The notes under the pieces: generated by a model
Told to the model about the DNA's origin: nothing
Databases searched by the model: none
What the model saw: only the letters and a program-made list of their open reading frames with translations
Made by a program: the position numbers and the translations under genes
Part shown: positions 10,294 through 21,274 of the stretch, in pieces
How positions within the stretch are numbered: the stretch's first letter is position 1
How the letters are laid out: the number at the start of each line of letters is the position of its first letter
Assembly (NCBI GenBank): GCA_030998015.1
Contig: JARWMV010000027.1
Span: 62,001 to 126,000, forward strand
Length of the DNA: 64,000 nt
Reading direction: 5' to 3'
Source: Ceratorhiza oryzae-sativae
Taxonomy: Eukaryota > Basidiomycota > Agaricomycetes > Cantharellales > Ceratobasidiaceae

Positions 10294-12787
10294 GGAATTG
10301 ACAAGGTAGAGCAAGCTGGGGTAGATCAGCTTACTCTCCTTGCTTTTATACTATTCTAACCAAGGGAGTGACTAAGCATACATGCAGGATGAGTAAGAAT
10401 GAATGGCAGTGATCTGTCAGCCTGTTACTAATAATAGTATGTCTGTTGAGACCCCCTGTTACCATCCTTTGGTCTTCCTTAAGTAGTGGCTACATCAGTT
10501 GTGTTGTCTATTTCTATCTATTGTGTGTCTCTATTCTCCATTGTATGGTTGAGGTCCCTGTGGTTCTTATATACTCCACAAGGTGTGAGTCATACTTTTC
10601 TGCAGTCTGCAGGGTTTACAGGTCATGTGAGTGGCTTGACCATGAGTGAACAGTGTTGATGCCTCATGTGATGGTCCATAACCCTTATGTAAGTTGCTCT
10701 TAGGTGTTGTGACTTACTCAGCAGTCATAACAGAACTAGGGAGTCAATCTACTATGAGTAGCATTACCTCCCAAGGCAAACAGGTGGTAAACAAGATCAT
10801 GTGACCTTGGTGCTTATCTCAGCACTTACCAAGTTGCTCCTCTTAAATCTCTCCTTTGTAATGAGGAGCAAGGAGCAAGTTGTTGTGTGACCAAGGTACT
10901 TAGCTGAGTGCTTACTAAGTTGCTTCTCTTAAATCTCTCCTTTGTAATGAGGAGCAAGGAGCAATGTATTGCATGACCTTGTGCTTACCAAGTTGCTCCC
11001 CTTAAATCTATCCTTTGTAATGAGAAGCAAGGAGTGAGTTGTTGCATGACCCAGGCACTTAGCTGAGCACTTACTAAATTGCTCCTCTTAAATCTCTCCT
11101 TCATGATGAGGAGCAAGGAGCAAGCTATCATGTGACCTCAGTGCTTATCTTGGCACTTACCAAGTCACTCCCCTTAAATCTCTCCTTTGTAATGAGGAGC
11201 AAGGAGCAAGTTATTGCATGACCTCAGTGCTTGAATCACATGACCCTGGGACCTTGCATGGCTCTGTAAGATTTGGAGCTGCAACAGTGCTAGGAGTGAC
11301 TTACATAAGGGTTCTAGATGATTGTGTGGGGTATCAACACTGTTTACTCATGGCCAAGCCACTCACATGACCTGTAAACACTGTAGACTGCAGAAAAGTC
11401 TAACTCATGCCTTGTGGAGTATATGAGGAATAGGGAGCAAGCTGGAGGACCTCAGCTTGCTTTATTTTTGGCAGGGAAGTTTTCAGGGGAGCTGTAGATA
11501 TACATATACTCAGCTCCAGACATGAATGTGAACAAGAACTATATTCTAACCTGTAGATAGATATATACTACAGGAATATGAGTGATATGAAACTAACTAA
11601 AAAGATTAACATCCCTTGGCTCCAGACATGAATGTGAACAACAGCTGAGGGTCATCAAACAATGGTCATACAAACATAAACAAAGTCACATGACTACATT
11701 ACATGCTCATAACACTGAAATCCAACATTTATCTTGTCCACCACAGGGACCTCAACCATACACTGTAGAATGAAGACACAAAATAGATAGAAATAGACAA
11801 CACAACCAATGTAGCCACTACTTAAGGAAGACCAAAGGATAGTAACAGGGGGTCTCAACATTAGGGTTGTTGTGGCTTTGAATCTTATAGAGCTGTGCAA
11901 GGTCCCAGGGTCACATGATTTAAGTGCTGAGGTCACATGATAACTTGCTCCTTGCTCCTCATTACAAAGGAGATATTTAAGAGGAGCAACTTGGTAAGTG
12001 CTGAGATAAGTGCTGAAGTCATGTGATAAATTGCTCCTCACTCCTCATTACAAGGGAGAGATTTAAGAGGAGTGACTTGGTAAGCACCAGGTTGAGTGCC
12101 AAGATCATGTGATCTTGTTTACCACCTGTTTGCCTTGGGAGGTAATGTTACTCATAGAAGATTGACTCCCTAGTTTCATTCTGACTGCTGAGTAGGTCAT
12201 GACAATGTCCATCAGTCGGCAAGGAGCTAATAATAGTAGGATGAGTAAGGTGGCTGGCAGTGATTGGTAAGCAAGCAACTAATAATAGGACATGGCTCAG
12301 GAAGCAGGTGGAGGTGCTTACTTGTGGAGAAGTGGCCAAGCCACAAGACTGAAAAAGCAAACAAAGGAAAGAAATGATGGTTAGCCACAAGTTCCTTGAT
12401 TGTGGCTTGTGACATTGAGTGACATACATGTCATTCCCACTTCAAAACCTGCTTAGTGACACCTAAGTGGCATGATGACCCTACTCCAGGAATCTCATAT
12501 CAGACCCACCTTAACCAGAGGCCTTAGCAGACAAGGTGGGTGTCAGAGCCAACAACCTGAACAACAGTGCCTAATGCTGGTGAGGCAAAGGCAGACCTAT
12601 AGGCTATAATGGCCAAAGGTCAAACTGCAACATCTAAGGATGGACATGCAGTGAAGGGATGGGGTGCAACAATACACAGGAGGTAGTAGAGGTGTGCTTG
12701 TGCTAAAGAGTGCTGGGCAAGAACTAAGTGGCTTGCTGACCAACTCAGGTAGAGGGGATAGTTCAATTGGAGGTCAAGTTCTGAGGC
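10294..12787. repeat. Spacer between inverted LTR-B copies, built of nested inverted and tandem repeats
   Basis: Positions 10445-10560 are the reverse complement of about 11746-11860, and 10560-10730 of about 11270-11430. A tandem array at about 10795-11225 partly recurs inverted at 11930-12120. No pol, gag or transposase coding sequence was found. CpG is almost absent. It resembles a foldback element or the collapsed interior of an LTR element. A 65-bp segment at 12536-12600 is repeated in inverted orientation at 14072-14140. Confidence 0.65.
10795..11225. repeat. About five tandem copies of a roughly 93-bp unit
   Basis: Each unit contains a 'cttaaatctctcctttgtaa' block followed by TGAGGAGCAAGGAGCAA and a CATGTGACC-like block with 'cacttaccaagttgctcc'. 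Copies differ by transitions and short deletions. Two inverted units lie at 11930-12120. No function is evident. Confidence 0.75.
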
Positions 12788-14071
12788 TGTTACAGGTCTG
12801 GGTACACTGGAATATCTAGTGCTTAAGCAAATGTAGATATGTTAGTATACACTAATTGTAGTCAATACTTCTTAGACTAGAGTAAGAAGGCTCAAAGTAG
12901 TTCCAATGCAATCAAGTAATACTCAAGGTAGTCTTAATACTTCACAGTGTAAACTGACTAATTTATAGGTATAAAGAGCAAGACTACTATGGTCAGGTTC
13001 CCTTAGATATCTTAAATGTAGTTCAGCCCTAGTTGCTTGGACTAACTGATTCTAATCTTAATACTAGACTTAAGCAATAGCTTATAGGGTAGATGGTGGG
13101 CTGCCTAATGTGTGTATTTCCTCTAATAGCTGGTACTTAATGTCATGCTCAATCAGGCAATATTGTATCCTTATATAACTCTGTATATAAGATACAATGA
13201 CTCAGACAGTATATAACTAATATGGTACTTTATTCCTCAGTACTAGTTATATAAGAAATTGCACACAGACAAGAGAAGTGGAAAGGGGGGGGGAAACCGG
13301 TGACCAGTCTGGGTTGAGTGGAGGAGGAGGGTGGTCTGGAAGGGCCTCAGAGGAGGTCCTTTTATACCCTGAGGAGGGCATTCCAGAGCCAAATAGATGC
13401 ATGCATGCCAGTGCAATCATCAAAAGAGGGTACTGCTATACTTGGGGTACACCCTAGCCCAGTATAGGATAAGAGAGTAAAGACAGGGTGTGGATCAAAG
13501 GCATTGATGCATCTGAGACCTGCTATTGGCTTGTAGATCATATTATCATAGTATATACATGTAATGAACAGAGGCTACATCTCAGTGAGTCATAAAGTGA
13601 GTCAGAGAAGCTTCTGGATCAATTTGGGCAGCTCTCCTGACTCACTGGAGTCATTAGATCTTGATTGATGGTCCAGTAAGATTCTAATGATCTTTGGACC
13701 ATTCTGGCACAAGGATCTGGTGGATTTCAACAATCTTTGGGCAGCAGATACTGCCAAAGATGAGCTATCGATAGAGCATAAGATCACTTTGATAGCATAA
13801 GCAGTTGCCAAGATATGAGCAGTGCAATGTTGTAATCAATATCTCCTGATAAGATGAAAAATTGCAACCTCTATATCTCTCTGAGTTTTTAAGATAAAAT
13901 CACAATAAAATATGTGTTGGACAGCAGGAAATTTGTACTATTTAATGGAAAGGAAAATAGTACAATTTGGAGCACATACAAATTCAAGTATTTCACAAAT
14001 TAATTACAGAGGCATTGCTTGAGGTTGGCAGAGCAGACTAAAATAATAGAAAATGTTAGTAATCCATAACA
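12788..14071 (-). mobile_element. LTR-B copy 3, inverted, full length (1284 bp)
   Basis: It reads TGTTACAGGTC at 12788 and ends CCATAACA at 14071 on the plus strand, the exact reverse of copy 1's termini. It is more similar to copy 2 than to copy 1. The flanks GAGGC and ATAGG do not form a target duplication, so this is not a simple solo LTR. Confidence 0.8.
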
Positions 14072-14326
14072 ATAGGTCTGCCTTCACCTCACCAGCATTA
14101 GGCCTTGTCATTCAGGTTGTTGGCTCTGACAATGGTCTAGGCCACAACAGTGGGGATGAGTGGTGGGAGGTGATTTCTGCACATGTGTCAGTGGCAACAA
14201 GTCAAGTGACAGCATGGACACCTTGGATCACAAGGGCAGAGCCCAGAAACAACTTGGCAGTGACAACAAGGGAGGTAAAGGCAATGACAACATGTTGCAG
14301 GGCAGTGAGCAAGAAAGAACAAGACT
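14072..14326. other. Fragment between inverted LTR-B and inverted LTR-A
   Basis: Positions 14072-14140 are the inverted counterpart of 12536-12600. The open frames here match nothing I recognise. On the minus strand this would directly follow the LTR-A copy, so it may be leader or gag sequence of a second, minus-strand gypsy remnant. Confidence 0.4.
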
Positions 14327-14639
14327 TGTCATTGACAAGGGGGTCAAGTTTGTGAGGAGAACTTGTTGAACTTGACCTAGTTTATATGCAATCTTCAAGC
14401 CACATCAAAACAAACACAACTATACTATGAGGCATATTGCTCAGTGATAGAAGCTGCTGCAGAGCTGTGGAATTTCACATCAAAGTTGAAATATATCTTG
14501 GTAAGCAGTCTGGAACATTCAATGAGTCACATGATACAGTTGTCCCATAAAAGGAAAGTGTGTTTTGAAAATGTTCCTAAAAATTGTAATAATTTGAGAA
14601 AATATTATATGGTGAATATATGCATGTCAGGTCATGACA
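14327..14639 (-). mobile_element. Inverted, diverged copy of gypsy LTR-A (313 bp)
   Basis: The reverse complement begins TGTCATGACC and ends in the CAATGACA type, matching LTR-A (8918-9279) along its length with indels. Together with inverted LTR-B copy 3 it makes 8918-14639 a large imperfect palindrome in LTR order. Confidence 0.8.
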
Positions 14640-14753
14640 ACATGCATATCCCATTTTTGTTCTTGTCCTTGATCTATTTCACTCCAATATGCCCTGGTCT
14701 GCCCATAATGTCACAAACATGAGTTATTTTAGAGGGACTCTGCAGAAACTGGA

Positions 14754-14898
14754 CAATGTAATTAGGTGTAATAATGTGTAATAATACTAGGGTATTGGAA
14801 TGATGTAATTATGTCAAATCACAGCAGGTGTAACCACATGATAAGATGTAATCACAGGTGATTACATCATTACACCACCCCCCTGTATTATTACATTG
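14754..14898. mobile_element. MITE-like palindromic element (about 145 bp)
   Basis: The ends CAATGTAATTA and, reversed, CAATGTAATAA form short terminal inverted repeats. A near-palindrome GTAATCACAGGTGATTAC lies inside at about 14849. The right arm (GTAATAATACAGGGGGG) resembles the arms of the element at 20811-20931, so the two are probably one family. No coding capacity. Confidence 0.6.
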
Positions 14899-14996
14899 GC
14901 AGTTTTTGCACTGGAAGGATGAAAATGTTGAATCACAACCACCATTTGAAAAAAGTAGAGATATCATAAATTCAGTTAGTACAGCTGTGTCATAAC

Positions 14997-15273
14997 CCCT
15001 ACAAATTACCGATTACTACATCTGGGCATTTGTGAGTCATGGAGAACATTGGTGTGATCAAAGCCTTTTGCACTTGAAAGAGCCCAACTTGTCATTGAAC
15101 CCCTGCATCCTTAAATCACTTGAACCTGGAGCAGCATGGGCATCAGTGTGTTGTGTTAAGCTTAATGCATTGATGGTAATCACCTGGGTAAGATAACCCT
15201 TTGCACATACTTTGCCCTTGGCATCCAATGTTACTACAAGAATAATCATGTATGGGGAGGAAGCTTGAAAGAT
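14997..15273. repeat. Right copy of 277-bp direct repeat flanking the transposon island
   Basis: It matches 1-277 in direct orientation. Where the left copy has CG this copy usually has TG or CA, indicating stronger deamination-type decay. Similarity ends sharply at 15273. Confidence 0.8.
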
Positions 15274-16651
15274 TCAGGGGTAAGGCTGGGCCTTGTGGCT
15301 CACAACAGTAGGTCTGCAATTATTGAAGCATATAAAATATAATCGTATGCTCCAGATGACTTAGCGTAGTGATAGCAAAGCAGAAGAGCTCAATTGAATA
15401 TAAGACATGCAAATGATATGTCAAAGTCACTGACTAGAGAGGCAACGCATAGATTCAGTCATATAGTAACAGATGGAGAATACCACCTGTGAACAACGGG
15501 TGAATCTATTTAATGTATCTACGTATGGTGTTAAGACACAAAACTCGGAATACATGCGGAGAGTAAGGAACAACATCGATATAATATCGAACAATACACG
15601 GCTCAGTTCAACAGCAACGAAGGCCAATCACAAAGTCCAGAGTCTGGAGTTGTTTCTCAAGCCTGGCATTCCTCGATATGATTCTGAAGAGACACGCCTG
15701 TGCCCAAGTTCGCTTTTGATCCCGCGAGATACGTTCTTGAAGTAATAGCCTTGTATCCTGGGTCAAGCACAGGCCGGCACAAATTTGAAAAACGCATGTG
15801 CTGCGTTCGATGCTCAGTTGAGGGCCGAGTAACGGTATATGTATGTACTGAATGCCACAATAAACTCAAAGCGACTCATCCGTCGCCCAATACGGAGGTG
15901 GGGTTCGATAAAAGATATTTCCGTAATTTCTACCGAGAAGGACAGCTGATCTTATGCGGGAACTTTATTTCCCTCGGGTGTCCATATGCTGAAACTCGGT
16001 TCGAAAAATGAATCTAGAGTAAACAAATTCAGTTTACCTCATCTCGCGTGTCATTCACGTAACATAGTTCATACACAGCCCGCCCGCAGGGAGTCGATCT
16101 TTTATGTTCTAGAACAGCTCGAGACCGTTAATCGCTTGTCATTCGCTTACCACACAGGAGGTGTTAATGCTATGCCAGCCACACACAAATTCTACTATTA
16201 GCACAGATGACTAAGAATCGCATTTGACTTAGCCTTTAGAACAATAGTGGGCGCCCTCAATTGTAGATGATCTTAAGAATTTGAATACAGTTTCAATAGA
16301 CCGCCACCATTCAGTGGGGCAAAATCTCAAAGAATTGAGGGCACCCGGTGCTAATAGAATGTTGTTTGCATCAGTATGGATTTTTGTTCTCGATCATTGA
16401 TAACATGCGTGCAACCCTCATTGTGTTAGCAATTCAATCGCGCTCGGATCTAAGGGGGGGAGGCGATTCGGACTTGAAATTATTGAATTTGACCCTCATG
16501 GATTGCAGGCGCGTGTCCAGAGAGTCCGGCTTGAGACCGGGCATACCTGGACTGGCAATTAGGTGCTCGTGGCTCTCAGCTGAGGGAACACATAAATCGA
16601 GAGTTTCTTGAGAGAAAATCACCCATCGACATTCCCTCGTATTCTATCACA
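15274..16651. other. Gene-poor stretch with one small palindromic element
   Basis: Several open frames of 60-103 codons are present, the longest at 15700-16011 on the plus strand, but none shows a known motif or credible introns. CpG returns to normal here, marking the right edge of the CpG-poor island. Confidence 0.5.
16249..16346. repeat. Short element with 14-bp terminal inverted repeats (98 bp)
   Basis: The left end GGGCGCCCTCAATT and the reversed right end GGGTGCCCTCAATT match at 13 of 14 bases. The interior has no coding potential. It looks like a miniature inverted-repeat element, but no clear target duplication was seen. Confidence 0.55.
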
Positions 16652-17165
16652 ATGAAGTTCCTGCCAGTTCTCCTCACCACCATTACATTGACCTTGGCAT
16701 GTGACCATCCCAAATCAAAGCTGTCACAAGCAGAGGCTCAAAGTGAGGTAAGGCTTTACCTCCGCCTTGGCTGTTCTGTCCTAAATTTTCCAATCAGCTG
16801 GAGGCTGCCAGCATCTATGCCTCGTCGATTTCTGGTTGCACTGACCGGACCCGTCCCGACTGCACCTCGTACGAGGGCATTCGATGTGGAACTGTCCAGG
16901 GGCTGCTCAAATTCGTGGCCCAGAGTAAATGCGCCATACTCATCAATGCCGGTACCGAAGTTGGGCACCCTCCAGGACCTCATAGGTATAGGCTGACTTG
17001 AACTAAGAATGTGCTGTCACTGAGAGTATTTCGTGAAGCCATGAGAAAGGCTACCGGGTTCAGTTTTGCAAAAACCCTTGCATTGGTAATTTTATCCGGA
17101 CAAATTACCGCAAAATTGATGACACCCACTGGAAATCTCCACATGGAAATATTTACTATGTAAGC
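16652..17165 (+). pseudogene. Decayed gene for a small secreted protein (fungal M15-peptidase-like fragment, tentative)
   Basis: An ATG at 16652 starts a good signal peptide (MKFLPVLLTTITLTLACDHP). A GTAAGG donor at about 16748 and a CAG acceptor near 16797 remove an intron. The second exon contains regularly spaced cysteines and ends in an INAGTEVGH segment. From memory this resembles secreted fungal proteins with a GTEVGH...HY.GYK.D core, in which the second His and the Asp are metal ligands. Here the sequence after GH is disrupted and hits a TGA near 16996, and only weakly related codons follow. The family name is uncertain. The signal peptide and the breakdown are clear. Confidence 0.45.
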
Positions 17166-19429
17166 CATATGTTCGGCTGAACAGACCCTCATGCTTATTC
17201 ACTTCGGTAATAAGGCCGCAAACGAATACTGGGAGGCGTGAGTCATAAGAATCACGAAATAAATCATACTAATACTAACGTTGTTCATTGTAGGACATAT
17301 CTATGGTATTTGTGATCTAAGCGAGAGCTAATATCGGTAGTCAAGTGGGGTTAAACACCCAAAGTAGCTGAGCGGGATTAAGAGTAACAACAGTGTACTA
17401 TGTTCAATTTGAAAATTTACGCCCCGTCCTTGCGTGCACATCGCCTCGCTCCGATACAACTCGGCGACTTCTGTTTACTGCTTTTCAGGTGAGCTGAAGT
17501 TGGTGGAGTAGTCGAATACCATGTTTTGAGGGTCATTTACCACAGAAGGGCGGGGAAGTGGGTGTGATGAATTACTAATGACTTTTTATTGTTCACGTTC
17601 AGTTACAAATTTACAAAGGCGAAATAGGTTTCGCCACCCCCTACTCTTCTATCACCAATTCCGCCAAGTAGATTACCACGGTCATCAAGCTTTAGTCTCT
17701 CAGCCACAATCCTAGAAAGCATGGTTACCTAGTCCATGTATCCCCTGTGGTATCTGGGCAAACCCCGTCTGTCTTGCCCAAGATCTCCCATGAATCCGCA
17801 TCAACATGTTTATGAGCTTCAGCCATCCAAACTGAACCTTTCACCTGTAGAAATCAATGCGTGTATTGATAGAAATAAAACGGGTTAAAGAAAACAGAGT
17901 GTTTAAAGTAAGAATGGGATACGAGAGTGAGCGCGAGCGGATTTACTGATGCCCTACGAATACCTGTGAGTCAGGCGTTCTCCATACTGCGCATATACTG
18001 CGCATATACACTTGACTCGGTTACATGACTCGATTCATTCCAGTACATTCGAGTAAGTACATGATTCATCTACATCGCTGGGGAATAGGGAGCTTGCAAT
18101 CGAAAAAGCTTGCAGGGAGGGGTAGATAACTTGCCTTCCCGCTAACTCGAGGGCGCCAACAGCGTTCTTGACTGACTCGAGCAGAGGTACGCTACGGAAC
18201 ATCTTGTAGATTCGACCAACCACCTAAGGATCAAACGTTACCAAGTCACAGGATCAAATTCTAGTCGCGTGGCCGGAATGTCTCGTAGCCCTGCCAAAGG
18301 CTTCCTGTTGGTCGACCTTGGATGTACCCAATATCCAAACCGAAGAGTGGGATTCGACGTCTGATTGTGTTGCATAAGCAGAAAGAGACCAATTTTAGCC
18401 AAAAAAAAGTCCTTTTGGTGGACTTCCCCAAACGCTGCCGGACCTCCAGTCAATTCAACAGGACTTTCAGGGAGTCATGTTTGGGCTCCGCTTCTTGACA
18501 CTTGATTACTTGCTTGGGGCGTTCGGTCCCAACGTATCCACGGATTGTACATATCGTAAAAGCATATATTCAATACACATCAAGGTAGTAGACGCAGGTG
18601 GCTCAACATCAATCTTGTAACATCAGCGTTGTAAAAATTTGAGAGGCGAACAGAAAACAAATTGGAGAATGGAAACGCAGAAACAATTACGCTTCTTTGA
18701 GAGCCGAGTGACGGGAGCTAACAGCAGGATGTCCGGCGGATGCTAAAATGAACAAATTAGTACCATAGTCTCGGAATTAGATTGACACTCACCTACGTAT
18801 GACCGGCGGACTAGGGGGTGACCAGGGATATGCCTCTAGTGTGTAGCCGTGGTGCGCTCGGTAGTGTAATCTCATTGCTTTCCACCATCTTGCACCCCTG
18901 ATGCCACTGGTGTTCTGCGGTCGCGTGCACCTGAACGTCGCCCATCATCAGCAAACGTAGCAAGTCAACCAGCACATACGCCAGTCGAGCTGGATGGTCG
19001 CAACCGGGCCGTAGTGCAGCGCCTCCGCGGTGTCTCGGAGACGTTCGTTGCCGGAACTGGACTGACCAGAAGTAGGAGGCGCGTGAGTCAGTCTACCGTC
19101 TGCTATTGTTACAATTAACGATATCCGTACCTATTCGCATTGCCTGTCACCCCGTAATTGAGTGGTGGCATGCGTATTGAATTGTTGCCGGTTGAGGCGA
19201 CTCGGTTGGCGGCGGGTTGCACATAGAACTGGCGGAGGGGGTGTAGGTCATCGGCAGGGAGCGGCGTTTTGCCAGCTCGAAGCCAGCATGGTCAAAGCAG
19301 GCGTGGCAGCAGGGGTCGAATCTAGGGCGGTTTCTCGAAGAATAGGGGAACAGTCCGGGCGCCGTTGGTTCCACCAACTCCAAATCGAGCGGCCGTCGTG
19401 GGGCGGGTATGTTTGGTTCAGGCTGTGTA
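17166..19429. other. Gene-less stretch left of the Tc1/mariner element
   Basis: Only short frames were found and no domain, tRNA or repeat array was recognised. A short tandem 'ctgcgcatata' doublet lies near 17988-18010. Confidence 0.45.
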
Positions 19430-20702
19430 CTCGCGCTGACATAAAGTTTATGAACGCGCGTCACATGACTGATTCTCATCGCACTCTCCCCTTTCCCATG
19501 CCGCGTGGTCATGCTCCCGAGCTCACACAGGCCCAGCGAGGGGCTATTCTTATACTTCGGAAAGAAGGCTACGCATACCGCGACATTGCGCAGAAAGTGG
19601 GCGTCTCTGTCGGTGTAGCTTACAATACTGTTGAGAGGAATGTTAAACACCACTCCATCCAATCTCTGCCTCGTTCTGGGCGCCCTCCAACTATCAGCTC
19701 TACCACACGCCGTGCTATCATGCGGACTATCCGCCAGAACCGTTTTGACACCTACAAAATGATTGCTGAGCGACTGGGCTTTGTCAGCGAGCGAATGGTC
19801 CGAAGGGTCGCTTACGAGGAGGGCTATCGCCGGAGAGTTGCTCGCCGCAAACCATACCTGAAGCGAACCACGGTTGGTAAGCGGCTGCAATGGGCTCGGG
19901 ATAACAGAGGGAGGAACTGGCTAGGTGTTGGGTGGACTGATGAAGCTCACATTGAGAGCGGAGAGCAACCTAGCCGCCCGAGGGTCACACGCAAAACCAA
20001 TGAGCAAAATCTTACCGAATGTGTCGTCCCCACATTTTGAAGCGGCCGCATTTCCCTCAGCGTATGGTCCTGTGTTGCCTATGGCTACAAGGGACCACTC
20101 ATCCACCTCAAAACCGCACCAGTCAGCATCTCTGCAAAGGGACGGAGAAAGGGTGGCGGATTGACAGCTCAGGGTTACATTGATCAAGTGCTCTCGGGAC
20201 CGCTGCTCGACTTCCTGAGGCACGTAGGGCAAGAACGAGGTCTAGACATGCTCGTCGTGGAGGATGGGGCTGCTGCACACCGTGCAAAAGTCACACAACA
20301 GGCACGGAAGCGACTAGGCATCACCCAGCTCCCCCACCCCCCAAGTTCCCCTGACCTTAACCCGATCGAGCCTCTATGGCTGATCCTCAAATCCCGTGTG
20401 GCGAAGATTAGGGGGTCTGGCAATAGTGTTGAACGTCTTTGGGCTGCGGCTCAGGAAGCTTGGGACTCGATTACTATTGATGAGGTGAATATGCATGTGG
20501 GTCAGATGGATGCTCGAGTTCAGGCAGTTTTGAAGGCCAAGGGTGGACACACTAGGTTTTAATGAAAGCTCGTATGGTCTACTTCAATTTCTATTATGTA
20601 TGCTACAAGGTTTTAGTTACACGATTTTGAGTTATCAAGGCAAGAGAGGGCAGCCTGGGTGCGAGAATGATCACGTGTTCATAAACTTTATGTCAGCGCG
20701 AG
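19430..20702 (+). mobile_element. Tc1/mariner-family transposon (1273 bp) with TIRs and TA flanks
   Basis: The left end CTCGCGCTGACATAAAG continues for about 30 bp and is repeated inverted at the right end (20672-20702) with one or two differences. TA dinucleotides at 19428-19429 and 20703-20704 flank the element, as required for Tc1/mariner insertion. The single gene inside fills most of the element. The close TIR match suggests recent arrival. Confidence 0.9.
19465..20562 (+). pseudogene. Tc1-like DDE transposase with one in-frame stop
   Basis: An N-terminal helix-turn-helix region (LTQAQRGAILILRKEGYAYRDIA, then a GRP linker motif) precedes a DDE domain. Catalytic positions are the Asp of WTDEAH near 19940, the Asp of VVEDGAAAH near 20263 and the Glu of SPDLNPIEPLW near 20368. 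The spacing from the second Asp to the Glu is 34 residues (DD34E, Tc1 type). A TGA at 20038-20040 interrupts the frame once, and the same frame is open and conserved on both sides. An upstream in-frame ATG at 19450, inside the TIR, is an alternative start. The length of about 365 codons is normal. It would need stop readthrough or an intact copy elsewhere to mobilise. Confidence 0.88.
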
Positions 20703-20810
20703 TACAACAGGACCGCTCGAGGGAGACGCAAGGCTTGCCTCTGGCCAGGCACTGTGTTCGCGATGACGACTTGGGGCTACGCCTCCGCAAAAATCAGAGG
20801 GCGTAATGAG

Positions 20811-20931
20811 GTGTAATAAAACAGGGGGAAAGATCATGGCGTCATGAGACCGAATGACACCAGTGTCATGGTGTCAGGAGGAATTGTCATCCATGATTAC
20901 GCCCTGATCTTTCCCCCCCGTTTTATTACAC
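20811..20931. mobile_element. MITE-like palindromic element (121 bp)
   Basis: The arms GTGTAATAAAACAGGGGGAA and, inverted, GTGTAATAAAACGGGGGGGA match over about 28 bp and continue into AAAGATCA. Inner sequences (GACACCAGTGTC, CCATGATTACGCC) add further dyads. It is related to the element at 14754-14898 by the GTAATAA...AC.GGGGG arm. No coding capacity. Confidence 0.7.
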
Positions 20932-21274
20932 TATCGGGTTTTGCAGATATGCACGTCTAGGACCTGGTACAGCGTTGTGATGGCCAAGCACTTCAGCTCG
21001 GTCGGCGCGCCATGTCCTCTCTGGTCTCCGAGATCAGCCTGACCTTCAGGTTGGTATTGATCAGGCAACCTGGCGTGCAAGTACGAGCAAGCACAACAGC
21101 CAGTGCTACCATCACGACAACGGGAAGGATGGATTCCACTGGTTGCCAGGCAAGTTGTTCGCCAGCACACCCTGATACGTATGCACGACCGACTGAAAAC
21201 ATCAAAGCAATATACATATTCCAATATATCCACGTTCAATACATCTCTATCCCTCCATCTAGCTGGATTTTGAT

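Noticed and set aside
10795..11225. CRISPR-like regular repeats
   Set aside because: Units are contiguous imperfect tandem copies without unique spacers, and the genome is eukaryotic.
15700..16011. 103-codon plus-strand frame with CVRC and CTEC pairs, possible zinc-binding protein
   Set aside because: The four Cys are suggestive but no known finger spacing, introns or homologous copy were seen, so chance is not excluded.
19147..19890. 247-codon open frame on the minus strand
   Set aside because: It is antisense to the Tc1 transposase frame, has no motif and crosses the element's left boundary.
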